A program made the translations under genes and the position numbers. From the NCBI GenBank assembly GCA_018713375.1, contig DVOV01000243.1:1-15142 (forward strand): a DNA stretch of 15,142 nt, in the 5' to 3' direction. Positions 5,939 to 12,983 of the stretch are shown piece after piece. The stretch's first letter is position 1. Every line of letters begins with the position of its first letter. The DNA is from Candidatus Scatomorpha stercorigallinarum. GTDB lineage: Bacteria > Bacillota_A > Clostridia > Oscillospirales > Oscillospiraceae. The notes below the pieces were generated by a model. That model did not search any database. It was not told the DNA's origin and worked only from the letters and a program-made list of their open reading frames with translations.

Positions 5939-7387
5939 ATGGCGAACATCAAATTCTTCACCGGCATGGACATCCCCCTCGAGCTGCACAAGGTGCGCAT
6001 GGTGCAGAAGCTCAACCTCCCGAGCGTGGAGCGGCGCGTGGAGGCCGCAGCTGAAGCCGGCAACAACACCTTCCTGCTCAAGAACAAGGACATCTTCCTC
6101 GACATGCTGACGGACTCCGGCGTCAACGCCATGAGCGACAGGCAGACTGCCGCCATGCTCATCTGCGACGACAGCTACGCCGGCAGCGCCACCTTCACCC
6201 GCCTGGAGGACAAGGTACACGAGATATTTGGCACTAAATTCTTCCTGCCCGCCCATCAGGGCCGCGCGTGCGAGAACATCATCTCCGTGGCCTTTGTAAA
6301 GCCCGGCGACGTGGTGCCGATGAACTTCCACTTCACCACCACCAAAGCGCACATCACCCGCCTGGGCGGGACGGTCGTGGAGCTGCTCAGGGATGACGGC
6401 CTTGCCACCACCAGCGACAACCCCTTCAAGGGCAACTTCGACCTTGACAAGCTGCGCGCCCTCATCGACGAGGTGGGGCCGGCGAAGATCCCCTTCCTGC
6501 GTGTGGAGGCCGGTACGAACCTCATCGGCGGCCAGCCGCTCTCCCTTGAGAATATGAGGGATGTCTGCGCCATATGCCGCGAGCACGGCATACTCACCGT
6601 GCTTGACGCCAGCCTGCTGCAGGACAATCTGCACTTCATCAAAACGCGCGAGGCGGCCTGCAAGGATATGAGCATCCGCGAGATCACCCGCGCCATAGCC
6701 GACGAGTTTGACATCATCTACTTCTCCGCGCGCAAGCTGGGCTTTGCCCGCGGCGGCGGCATCGCCATGCGCGACAAGGCGCTCCGCGACAAGATGCAGG
6801 AGCTGGTGCCCATGTTCGAGGGCTTCCTCACCTACGGCGGCATGAGCGTTCGCGAGATGGAGGCGATCACCGTCGGCCTGGAGGAGACGATGGACGAGGA
6901 CGTCATCTCCCAGGGGCCGATGTTCATAGAATTCATGTGCAAGGAGCTGATGAAGCGCGGCGTGCCCGTGGTCACGCCTCCCGGAGGGCTGGGCTGCCAT
7001 CTGAACGCCCGCGAGTTCCTGCCGCACATCGACGACCACGAATACCCGGCCGGCGCTCTGGCCATCGCCGTTTACATCGCCGGCGGCGTGCGCGGCATGG
7101 AGCGCGGCACGCTCAGCGAGCAGCGCGAGCCGGACGGCACGGAGCCCATCGCGGATGTGGAACTGCTGCGCCTGGCGCTGCCGCGGCGCGTGTTCACCAT
7201 GTCCCAGGTGCTCTACGCCGTGGACCGCATCACCTGGCTGCACCAGAACGCCGAGCTCGTCGGGGGCCTGCGCTGGGTGGAGGAGCCGAGCTCGCTGCGC
7301 TTCTTCTTCGGCCGTCTGGAGCCCACCAGCGACTGGCAGCAGAAGCTGGCCAGGAAATTCCGCGAGGACTTCGGCGAGAGCCTGTAA
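5939..7387 (+). CDS. tpl: Tyrosine phenol-lyase-like PLP beta-eliminating lyase
   Basis: 482-residue PLP enzyme of the tryptophanase/tyrosine phenol-lyase family (fold type I). Tyrosine phenol-lyase reversibly converts tyrosine and water to phenol, pyruvate and ammonia. The lysine for PLP is Lys266 in SARK; Asp223 should bind the pyridine nitrogen, and Tyr80 (DDSYAGS) matches the catalytic tyrosine. Residues that distinguish the two enzymes follow the tyrosine type: Thr133 in FTTT (Asp in tryptophanase), Met387 and Arg389 in MERG (Val/Ile region in tryptophanase), Phe455 in LRFF (His in tryptophanase), plus carboxylate-binding Arg411. Oddities: the Arg three residues after the Asp is Leu226, and the residue before the PLP lysine is Arg. 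AAGGAG lies 8 nt before the start. Regulation by a tyrosine T-box supports the tyrosine assignment. Automatic pipelines may call it tryptophanase (tnaA). Confidence 0.8.
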   Translation: MANIKFFTGMDIPLELHKVRMVQKLNLPSVERRVEAAAEAGNNTFLLKNKDIFLDMLTDSGVNAMSDRQTAAMLICDDSYAGSATFTRLEDKVHEIFGTKFFLPAHQGRACENIISVAFVKPGDVVPMNFHFTTTKAHITRLGGTVVELLRDDGLATTSDNPFKGNFDLDKLRALIDEVGPAKIPFLRVEAGTNLIGGQPLSLENMRDVCAICREHGILTVLDASLLQDNLHFIKTREAACKDMSIREITRAIADEFDIIYFSARKLGFARGGGIAMRDKALRDKMQELVPMFEGFLTYGGMSVREMEAITVGLEETMDEDVISQGPMFIEFMCKELMKRGVPVVTPPGGLGCHLNAREFLPHIDDHEYPAGALAIAVYIAGGVRGMERGTLSEQREPDGTEPIADVELLRLALPRRVFTMSQVLYAVDRITWLHQNAELVGGLRWVEEPSSLRFFFGRLEPTSDWQQKLARKFREDFGESL

Positions 7388-7417
7388 AAGCGCCGCACGT
7401 GCGCGTATAGAGAGGGG

Positions 7418-7450
7418 ACCGGCGCAGCCAGGGGCTGCGCCGGTTTTTTT
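7418..7450 (+). terminator. Intrinsic terminator after the lyase gene
   Basis: A perfect 12-bp stem (7418-7429 with 7433-7444), AGG loop, then a run of seven T. It separates the T-box unit from the aconitase X genes. Confidence 0.92.
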
Positions 7451-7456
7451 CACAGT

Positions 7457-7485
7457 TTGACTTTCCTGCCCGCTGATGGTAGAAT
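7457..7485 (+). promoter_or_regulatory. Promoter of the aconitase X operon
   Basis: TTGACT (7457-7462), 17-nt spacer, TAGAAT (7480-7485), starting 6 nt after the preceding terminator. The aconitase X genes therefore appear to be transcribed independently of the T-box. Confidence 0.7.
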
Positions 7486-7529
7486 AGGCCAAAGAGTTGA
7501 CAAACTCATAACAAAAGGAGGGAACTCAT

Positions 7530-8810
7530 TTGGCTATGCAACTGACAGCAGAGCAGCAGGCCATGCTGGACGGAGCGCAGGGAGAGGTGATGGCCAAAGT
7601 CATGAAGAGCCTCGTCATGTACGGCGAGACCTTCGGCGCGGAAAAGATGGTGCCCGTAACGAGCAAATACGGCCACACGGTGATAAGCTTCGGCATCGGC
7701 GTCATGAAGCCGGTGTACGACCTCTACGACCAGCTTATCAAGGCTGGCGCGCTGCCCAGGCAGCAGTTTTCCGCCGACCCGCTGCCGCTGGACAAGAACG
7801 TGCCGTCCAACCTGCTGCAGGACATCATCTTCAAGGGCATCATGTATTCGCAGCAGAAGCGCTATGAGGAGCAGCTGCGCAAGTTCGGCATCATGAGCGG
7901 CGACGCCTACACCTGCGCCTGCTACCTGGACGAGGTGGGCAACAAGCCGGGCAAGGGCGAGGTGCTCTCCTGGGCGGAGAGCTCCGCCGTGGTGTATGCC
8001 AACAGTGTCCTCGGCGCGCGCTGCAACCGCAACTCCGGCATGATCGAGCTCATGGGCTCCATCGCCGGATGTGTGCCGTACTTCGGCCTGCTGACCGACG
8101 ATGGCCGCCGCGCGGACTGGATAGTGGAAGTAAAGACGGAAAAGAAGCCGGAAGCGCAGCTCCTGGGCTCCGCCATTGGCATGAAGGTCATGGAGCAGGT
8201 GCCGTATGTGAAGGGCCTTGACAAGTGGCTCGGCACGGAGCTCAATGACGAAAACTGCGCCTATCTGAAGGATTTCGGCGCGGCCACGGCCTCTAACGGC
8301 GCCGTGGGCCTCTATCACATCGAGAACCTCACGCCGGAAGCAAAGGAACAGGGCGAGGGGCTCATCCGCGAAGGCGCGCCCGTGTACGTCATCGACGACG
8401 CGGAGCTGGAAAGGGTGAAGGCCTCCTATCCCTGCGTCTGGAAGGACCCCAACGCCAAACCCAAGCTCTGTTTCATCGGCTGCCCGCACCTGACGAAGCA
8501 GCAGCTGAAGGACTGGACCGACCGCATCGAGTCCGCGCTGAAGAAAAACGGCCTGGAGAAGGTCACGGTGCCCACCGTCATGACCGCCCCGCCGGCCATC
8601 GCCCGCGAGTATCACAAGAGCTGGGACGGCGCCAGGCTGGAAAAGACGGGCGTCATCCTCTCCTACATATGCCCGCTGATGTATATGAACAACCCCCTCA
8701 GCGGCAAAATGCCCGTCATCACATGTTCCAATAAGCTGCGCACCTATACGACGGCCAAGTACTACACCGAGGATGAGATCCTCGGCATGATCACGGGAGG
8801 TGTCAGGTAA
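7530..8810 (+). CDS. Aconitase X (DUF521) catalytic large subunit
   Basis: 426 residues of the aconitase X large-subunit family, iron-sulfur dehydratases related to aconitase. Characterised members dehydrate cis-3-hydroxy-L-proline (bacteria) or phosphomevalonate (archaea). Family hallmarks are AESSAVVYANSVLGAR (149-164) followed by an Asn-Arg pair, GCVPYFGL (180-187), GCPH (317-320), and a C-terminal TCSNKLRTYT (398-407) at the usual Ser-Lys position. Candidate cluster ligands are among Cys129, Cys131, Cys165, Cys181, Cys318, Cys381 and Cys399. The start is TTG at 7530 with AAGGAGG 8 nt upstream; the ATG two codons later has a worse spacing. Its stop overlaps the small-subunit start by one base. 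It is expected to form a heterodimer with the next gene product. The substrate is not evident here, and no other proline-pathway gene is in view. Confidence 0.9.
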   Translation: MAMQLTAEQQAMLDGAQGEVMAKVMKSLVMYGETFGAEKMVPVTSKYGHTVISFGIGVMKPVYDLYDQLIKAGALPRQQFSADPLPLDKNVPSNLLQDIIFKGIMYSQQKRYEEQLRKFGIMSGDAYTCACYLDEVGNKPGKGEVLSWAESSAVVYANSVLGARCNRNSGMIELMGSIAGCVPYFGLLTDDGRRADWIVEVKTEKKPEAQLLGSAIGMKVMEQVPYVKGLDKWLGTELNDENCAYLKDFGAATASNGAVGLYHIENLTPEAKEQGEGLIREGAPVYVIDDAELERVKASYPCVWKDPNAKPKLCFIGCPHLTKQQLKDWTDRIESALKKNGLEKVTVPTVMTAPPAIAREYHKSWDGARLEKTGVILSYICPLMYMNNPLSGKMPVITCSNKLRTYTTAKYYTEDEILGMITGGVR

Positions 8811-9253
8811 TGTCAAGGACATTCAAGGGCCGCAATGTCGTCGCCGGCTCCTGCACGGCGGAGGCTCTCGTCTCCCACGGGGGATTCAACACCCTTGCCA
8901 GTTTCCAGATGGCCATGATGTTCGGCGACAAGCAGGTGAAGTGTGGCGACCAGAACAATCCCGACCTCTATAAAAAGCCCATGAAGGGAAAGGCGCTCTG
9001 CCTGCCGCAGACCATCGGCTCCACCACCGGCGGCATGGTGCTCTATACGGCTTGCGCCACCGATAACCAGCCGGCCTGCCTGCTGTTCTCGATGACCATC
9101 GACAGCCTGGCGGCTTCGGGGGCCATTCTGGCCGCCAACTGGACGGACGCCAAAATGCCCGTCGTCGATCAGCTCGGCGACGAGTTCCTCGACTATGTGA
9201 AGGACGGCATGAGCATCACCGTTTCCGAGGACGGCACGGTGACGGTGGACTGA
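8810..9253 (+). CDS. Aconitase X (DUF126) small subunit
   Basis: 147-residue swivelling-domain subunit of aconitase X. In many bacteria and archaea it is a separate protein, as here; in others it is fused to the large subunit. The start ATG overlaps the preceding stop (TAATG), with GGGAGGT 8 nt upstream, so translation is coupled. The active-site loop reads LPQTIGSTTGG (residues about 63-73), where many family members have a Gly-Arg-Gly-Ser type loop. The Gly-Ser is kept but the Arg is Ile. The later part (MVLYTACATDNQPACLLF, then ILAANW) matches the family's hydrophobic core. The loop change may mark a subfamily with a different substrate. A strong terminator follows. Confidence 0.88.
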   Translation: MSRTFKGRNVVAGSCTAEALVSHGGFNTLASFQMAMMFGDKQVKCGDQNNPDLYKKPMKGKALCLPQTIGSTTGGMVLYTACATDNQPACLLFSMTIDSLAASGAILAANWTDAKMPVVDQLGDEFLDYVKDGMSITVSEDGTVTVD

Positions 9254-9274
9254 CGTAAACTGACGATGCGAAAA

Positions 9275-9302
9275 GCCCCCGCCCGCGGGCGGGGGCATTT
9301 TT
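9275..9302 (+). terminator. Intrinsic terminator after aconitase X
   Basis: A 22-nt perfect palindrome of G/C (9275-9296; hairpin with CGCG loop) followed by ATTTTT. Confidence 0.85.
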
Positions 9303-9323
9303 GCGCGGAAAGGACGAAAGACG

Positions 9324-9854
9324 ATGACGGAATACCGCGAGCTGGCAGTGGACGAGATAAACCGCGGCCTCTTTGCCGGCTTCATCCGCCGGCAGGTCGT
9401 GGACCTTTGCCGCCGGTGCGAGAACGGCTTATGGGTCGTGCGGCCGGACCCGTTCATAGACGACTGGAGCGAGGAGGACTATGCCTTCCTGATCCGCTGC
9501 CTGCGCAACACGGTGGAAACAGGCGGATATGTCTGCGCAGCCTTCGTGGGTGGTGTGCTCAAGGGCTTTGCCTCCGTGGAGAGCGGGCTGTTCGGCGGCG
9601 AAGAGCGCTATCTCGACCTCTCGAGCATGCACGTCTCCGCCGACATGCGCGGGAGGGGCATCGGCGCAGAACTGTTTGCCGCGGCGGCGGGCTGGGCGCG
9701 CGCTCATGGCGCGCGCAAACTCTATATATCCGCCCACTCGGCGGTCGAGACCCAGGCTTTCTACGCAAAGCTGGGCTGCGTGGACGCCGCCAGGCCCGAG
9801 AAAGGCCACGTGGAGCGCGAGCCGTTCGACTGCCAGCTTGAATTCCGGCTGTAA
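9324..9854 (+). CDS. GNAT family N-acetyltransferase
   Basis: 176 residues. The C-terminal two thirds is a GNAT fold: a beta strand SMHVSADM leading into the acetyl-CoA pyrophosphate loop RGRGIG (109-114), then a helix with ELFAAAAGWARAHGA, the strand LYISA, and the terminal FYAKLGC that usually contacts CoA. The N-terminal part (DLCRRCENGLWVVRPDPFIDDWSEEDY) is charged and presumably binds the acceptor. AAAGGA lies 9 nt before the start. The acceptor (amino acid, polyamine, protein N-terminus or drug) cannot be told. It sits alone between two terminators, so it is probably monocistronic; its promoter is not obvious in the 21 nt before it. Confidence 0.88.
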   Translation: MTEYRELAVDEINRGLFAGFIRRQVVDLCRRCENGLWVVRPDPFIDDWSEEDYAFLIRCLRNTVETGGYVCAAFVGGVLKGFASVESGLFGGEERYLDLSSMHVSADMRGRGIGAELFAAAAGWARAHGARKLYISAHSAVETQAFYAKLGCVDAARPEKGHVEREPFDCQLEFRL

Positions 9855-9882
9855 AAAAGCGCCGCCCGCGGGCGGCGCTTTT
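9855..9882. terminator. Bidirectional terminator between GNAT gene and pepT
   Basis: AAAA, a 20-nt perfect G/C palindrome (9859-9878), then TTTT. It is symmetrical and placed between the stops of two convergent genes (9854 and 9884), so it can serve both. Confidence 0.92.
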
Positions 9883-9883
9883 C

Positions 9884-11113
9884 TTATTTGGGTATCCCGC
9901 CGGCGTACAGGCAGGCGATGTTCTCCAGTATGTCCACGCACTTGTCCATGCCCTCGACAGTGATGTGCTCATAGGGGCCGTGGAAGGCGTAGCCGCCTGT
10001 TCCGAGGTTGGGGCAGGGGAGGCCGCGCCAGGAGAGCAGAGCGCCATCCGTGCCGCCGCGGATGGGCTCCATCAGCGGCTTGACGCCGGCATCCTCGATG
10101 GCCCTGACGGCGTTGGACACCAGATGATAGTGCTCAGGTTCTATCTTCTCTGCCATGTTGCGGTACTGGTCGCGGACGGTCACCTGCACGGTGCCCTCGC
10201 CGTATTTGTCATTCAGGCAGCGCGCGGCGTGCAGCAGCGTCTCCTTGCGCATGGCAAATTTGGCGGAGTCGTGGTCGCGGATAATATAGCGCAGCTGCGC
10301 GCGCTCGCAGCTGCCGGCCACGCCCAGCAAGTGGTAAAAGCCCTCGTAGCCCTCCGTGTGCCGCGGCGTCTCCATTGCGGGAAGCATGGAATTGAGCTCC
10401 CAGGCCACCTGGGCGGCGTTCACCATCACGTCCTTGGCGCTGCCGGGATGGACGTTGAAGCCGCGGATCTCAATGCTGGCCGAACAGGCGTTGAAGTTTT
10501 CATAGACGATCTCGCCCTCCGGCCCGCCGTCCACAGTGTAGGCAAAAGCCGCGCCGAAGCGCTCTATGTCGAAGTCCGCCGTGCCGCGGCCCACTTCCTC
10601 GTCCGGCGTGAAGCAGACGGCGATGGGCCCGTGCCCTTCGCCGGAGGCGATGAGCCGCTCCAGAAGCGTCATGATCTCGGCAATGCCGGCCTTGTCGTCC
10701 GCGCCCAGCAGGGTGTCGCCGCCGGCGACGATGAGCGTGCGCCCGGCAAGCGCGGGCAGGTGGGGGAAGTTCTCGACGCGCAGGGCGCGGCCGTGGCCCA
10801 GATCCACATCGCCGCCGCCGTAATTCTCGATCAGCCGCGGCTGTACGCCCTCTCCGGAGAAGTCGGGCGAGGTGTCCATATGCGCGATGAAGCCCAGGCA
10901 GGGCGCATCCACATGCCCGGGGGTGGCGGGCAGGTGGCCGTAGACGTAGCAGGTGTCGGAGACGGCGGCGTCGGCGATGCCGAGTTCGCGCAGTTCTTCG
11001 ACCAGTATCTTAGCCAGGTCGAACTGCCGCTCGGAGGTGGGGGATATCTCCAGGTCGTCGATGCTGGCGGTGCTGACGCGGGCGTAGTTTATCAGCCGTT
11101 CATATGCTTTCAT
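9884..11113 (-). CDS. pepT: Peptidase T (tripeptide aminopeptidase)
   Basis: 409 residues, the length of Escherichia coli PepT (408). A cytoplasmic M20 di-zinc peptidase that removes the N-terminal residue from tripeptides. Metal and catalytic residues are in place: His78 and Asp80 in AHMDTSPD, Asp140 in GADDKAGIAEIM, the Glu pair 172-173 in TPDEEVG, Asp195 in YTVDGG, and a C-terminal His in GYAFHGPYEH. PIRGGTDGALLSWRGLPCPN near the end is also characteristic. The start is the ATG at 11111-11113; an in-frame start 17 codons upstream adds a non-homologous tail. Upstream A/T-rich sequence near 11150 may hold the promoter, but I see no good -35. Convergent with the GNAT gene. Confidence 0.95.
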   Translation of the reverse strand: MKAYERLINYARVSTASIDDLEISPTSERQFDLAKILVEELRELGIADAAVSDTCYVYGHLPATPGHVDAPCLGFIAHMDTSPDFSGEGVQPRLIENYGGGDVDLGHGRALRVENFPHLPALAGRTLIVAGGDTLLGADDKAGIAEIMTLLERLIASGEGHGPIAVCFTPDEEVGRGTADFDIERFGAAFAYTVDGGPEGEIVYENFNACSASIEIRGFNVHPGSAKDVMVNAAQVAWELNSMLPAMETPRHTEGYEGFYHLLGVAGSCERAQLRYIIRDHDSAKFAMRKETLLHAARCLNDKYGEGTVQVTVRDQYRNMAEKIEPEHYHLVSNAVRAIEDAGVKPLMEPIRGGTDGALLSWRGLPCPNLGTGGYAFHGPYEHITVEGMDKCVDILENIACLYAGGIPK

Positions 11114-11194
11114 TGGCGTTATCCATCCTTTGCGAGTTTTGCTGTTCAGTATATGATAACACAAAACGCGCTGTTGCGGAAGAAAAATTTTCCG

Positions 11195-11872
11195 CTATTT
11201 CCCCTCGCCGCCCTGCGTTTTTTCATACGCCCGGCGGGAATAGACGGCCATCGCCACGCCGGCGAGCAGCAGCACGCCCAGCCCTGTGAGGATGCTGTAT
11301 ATGCCGGGGACGAATATGCCTACCAGAATATCAATGACTCCGGCGGCGATGAAGGCGGCGCCGCCGAAGCGCTGGCTGGCAGCCCAGGCGGCGTCGTTTT
11401 TCATGCTCCATTTGGTGCGCACGCCGGAGAGGGCGTTGCGCTTCAGTTTTGGCAGATAGAGGCCTGTGGGGATGAACGCCACGCCCATGGCGATGCACAT
11501 GACGTTGCTGATGTCCACCCGCAGGCCGTCCCGCCCGCCGGCGACGAGGGCGGAGTTGATCAGGAAATAGAGCCCCATGACGTCGAACATGGCCAGCGCG
11601 GCGATATTGGCGCAGACTATGGCCTTAGCGGTGCTTTCGTTGGCTCCCGCTCCGTGCGAGGCCACATGCGCCGCGGCGGACATGCCGAGGCCGAAGACGG
11701 GGATGAAGATCGGGAAGATCAGCATCTCATACTTGCTTCCCCAGCGGTCTACCTCGCCTTGCACGTTGTAGTGCGCGGGCATCTCGTCCGGCAGGAAGAA
11801 CAGCGCGGCGACGGTGACGGCGAGCGGCAGGACCATCAGCAGCGTGATGATGATCTTGCTGTGCTTCAGCAT
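11195..11872 (-). CDS. SdpI/DUF1648 family membrane protein
   Basis: 225-residue integral membrane protein. The N-terminal part contains the DUF1648 signature DEMPAHYNVQGEVDRWGSK between two hydrophobic segments. The middle and C-terminal parts resemble SdpI, with KLKRNALSGVRTKWSMKNDAAWAASQRFGG, a pattern common to this family. About six membrane segments are likely. SdpI of Bacillus subtilis gives immunity to the SdpC toxin and senses it, but most homologues have no known partner, and no toxin gene is visible here. The start is the ATG at 11870-11872, with AGGAGG 8 nt upstream; a longer frame to 11911 is rejected. It follows the cupin gene on the same strand after 73 nt containing a hairpin. 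Confidence 0.88.
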   Translation of the reverse strand: MLKHSKIIITLLMVLPLAVTVAALFFLPDEMPAHYNVQGEVDRWGSKYEMLIFPIFIPVFGLGMSAAAHVASHGAGANESTAKAIVCANIAALAMFDVMGLYFLINSALVAGGRDGLRVDISNVMCIAMGVAFIPTGLYLPKLKRNALSGVRTKWSMKNDAAWAASQRFGGAAFIAAGVIDILVGIFVPGIYSILTGLGVLLLAGVAMAVYSRRAYEKTQGGEGK

Positions 11873-11909
11873 GGTGCGCACCTCCTTTGGCTTTATTGGC
11901 TTTATACAC

Positions 11910-11936
11910 AACGCCCCGCGGCAAAGGCGGGGCGTT
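11910..11936 (-). terminator. Hairpin between cupin and SdpI-like genes
   Basis: A perfect 10-bp stem (11910-11919 with 11927-11936) around a 7-nt loop. On the minus strand it is followed by GTGTATAAAG, so the T-run is poor. It could be a weak terminator reducing read-through from the cupin gene into the SdpI-like gene. Confidence 0.5.
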
Positions 11937-11945
11937 ACAGGCGCG

Positions 11946-12353
11946 TTATTTCCCGAGCGCGGCGTACTGCTCGCCGTCTACCGGCTCCAGCCACTCGTTG
12001 GAGCCTCCCTCGGCGGGCACTTCGATGGCCAGGTGCGCAAACCAGCTGTCAGCGGCGGCGCCGTGCCAGTGCTTGACCTCGGGCGGGATCTCCACCACGT
12101 CGCCGGCTTTCAGCGCGCGCGGGGCGCAGCCCCACTCCTGATACCAGCCGCGCCCGGCGGTGACGAGCAGTATCTGCCCGCCCTTGTGGTGGATGTGCCA
12201 GTTGTTGCGGCAGCCGGGCTCGAACGTGACGTTGGCCACGTTGACGCCGCCGTGCGTAAGGGGGCAGAGATAGCTCTGGCCGATGAAATACTGCGCGTAG
12301 GCAGTGTTTTCCTGCCCAATGGGGAATATCTCTTCCTTGACGAATTCGTCCAT
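11946..12353 (-). CDS. Small cupin protein, manganese-type (hydroxynitrile lyase-like family)
   Basis: 135-residue single-domain cupin. Motif 1 is VTFEPGCRNNWHIHH with metal ligands His53 and His55 and a Gln (residue 60) in the usual glutamate position. Motif 2 is KAGDVVEIPPEVKHWHGAA, with His95 as likely last ligand. The 2-His, Gln, His set and the surrounding text (VTAGRGW, HLAI, then EQY near the end) resemble the small bacterial cupins that include the Mn-dependent hydroxynitrile lyase of Granulicella. Natural function in these bacteria is unknown; many homologues occur beside carboxymuconolactone decarboxylase-like genes, none of which is seen here. AAGGAG lies 8 nt before the start. Confidence 0.85.
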   Translation of the reverse strand: MDEFVKEEIFPIGQENTAYAQYFIGQSYLCPLTHGGVNVANVTFEPGCRNNWHIHHKGGQILLVTAGRGWYQEWGCAPRALKAGDVVEIPPEVKHWHGAAADSWFAHLAIEVPAEGGSNEWLEPVDGEQYAALGK

Positions 12354-12368
12354 ATCCAGCGCTCCTTT

Positions 12369-12413
12369 ATGGCTTTATGCCATCATTTTAGGCCCTGGCA
12401 GCGCAAAAAGCAA
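12369..12413 (-). promoter_or_regulatory. Promoter of the cupin gene with an overlapping inverted repeat
   Basis: On the minus strand TTGCTT (12413-12408), 17 nt, TAAAAT (12390-12385). At the expected transcription start there is an inverted repeat ATGGC-TTTAT-GCCAT (12369-12383), which could be an operator. No regulator can be named. Confidence 0.45.
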
Positions 12414-12457
12414 ATGCCTGGATATCATGCGCCGCCATGCCTTCCGGGCATGTATAC

Positions 12458-12835
12458 TCAGCTCTCCTGCGCGTTCTCGATGGAGTGGCGCTTGAGGGCC
12501 TCAAACGTCTCGTCGCTTATCACGTGCTCGATGCGGCAGGCGTCGTCCTCGGCGGTCTCGGGGCTGACGCCGAGAGCGCGCAGCCAGCGGGTGATGTACT
12601 GGTGGCGCTCGTATATCTTCTCCGCGATGGCGCGGCCCTTGTCCGTGAGGGTGATGTTGCCTTCCGGCGAGACCTCGATGCACTCGCTGGCGCGCAGGTT
12701 CTTCATGGCGATGCTCACGCTGGGCTTGGAGAAGTTCATCTCATTGGCGATATCTATGGAACGGACGTACCCCTTGCGCTCGTGCAGAACGAGGATGGTC
12801 TCAAGGTACATCTCGGCGGATTCATGGGTCCTCAT
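12458..12835 (-). CDS. DtxR/MntR family metal-dependent regulator
   Basis: 125-residue regulator: an N-terminal winged helix (EMYLETILVLHERKGYVRSIDIANEM, then FSKPSVSIAMKNL) and a metal-binding dimerisation part, with no SH3-like C-terminal domain. Length is like MntR, but the ligands are like iron sensors: Met9, Cys100, Glu103 and His104 (DDACRIEHVISDE) match the primary site of DtxR, where MntR has Asp and Glu in place of Met and Cys. Of the ancillary site, His78 is kept but the other two positions are Thr and Glu. An iron-type response is inferred. The start at 12835 has GGAGGC upstream; a longer frame to 13156 overlaps tgt and is rejected. It diverges from tgt; no metal transporter gene is adjacent. 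Confidence 0.9.
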   Translation of the reverse strand: MRTHESAEMYLETILVLHERKGYVRSIDIANEMNFSKPSVSIAMKNLRASECIEVSPEGNITLTDKGRAIAEKIYERHQYITRWLRALGVSPETAEDDACRIEHVISDETFEALKRHSIENAQES

Positions 12836-12861
12836 GGTTGCCTCCGGAAATAGTTTTCTAT

Positions 12862-12890
12862 ATTTTATCACCATGCGGCGGAAAGCACAA
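12862..12890 (-). promoter_or_regulatory. Promoter of the DtxR-like gene
   Basis: On the minus strand TTGTGC (12890-12885), 17 nt, TAAAAT (12867-12862), 26 nt before the start codon. The -35 box is only partly matched. Confidence 0.45.
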
Positions 12891-12900
12891 GAAATTAATG

Positions 12901-12928
12901 TTGACTTTTTGGCCCCGGACAATATAAT
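12901..12928 (+). promoter_or_regulatory. Promoter of tgt
   Basis: TTGACT (12901-12906), 16-nt spacer, TATAAT (12923-12928). It lies in the 148-nt divergent region shared with the DtxR-like gene. Confidence 0.78.
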
Positions 12929-12983
12929 TGTAGCAGCAGCGGCGGCCGTATGGCCGCGCTTTTTGTGAACGGAGTTGAAATAT

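Noticed and set aside
5939..7387. Tryptophanase (tnaA) with a Trp T-box
   Set aside because: The specifier reads UAC and not UGG; bacterial tRNA-Trp usually has discriminator G, which would pair with UGGC; and the protein has Thr, Arg and Phe where tryptophanase has Asp, a hydrophobic residue and His.
5882..7492. 536-codon open frame on the minus strand antisense to the lyase gene
   Set aside because: It is a shadow of the lyase gene and runs across its terminator.
5939..9253. Single T-box operon covering the lyase and both aconitase X genes
   Set aside because: A 12-bp terminator with seven T (7418-7450) and a separate promoter (7457-7485) lie between them; some read-through cannot be excluded.
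11195..11872. SdpI-like gene as part of a toxin-immunity system
   Set aside because: No SdpC-like toxin, SdpR-like regulator or export gene lies nearby; most homologues of this kind are orphans.
9965..12076. 703-codon open frame on the plus strand
   Set aside because: It spans pepT, the intergenic gap and the SdpI-like gene on the opposite strand; all three have better evidence, and this frame has no motif.
12975..12983. TTG start for tgt at 12975
   Set aside because: GGAG abuts it with no spacer, whereas the TTG at 12984 has a 9-nt spacer and gives the family numbering.
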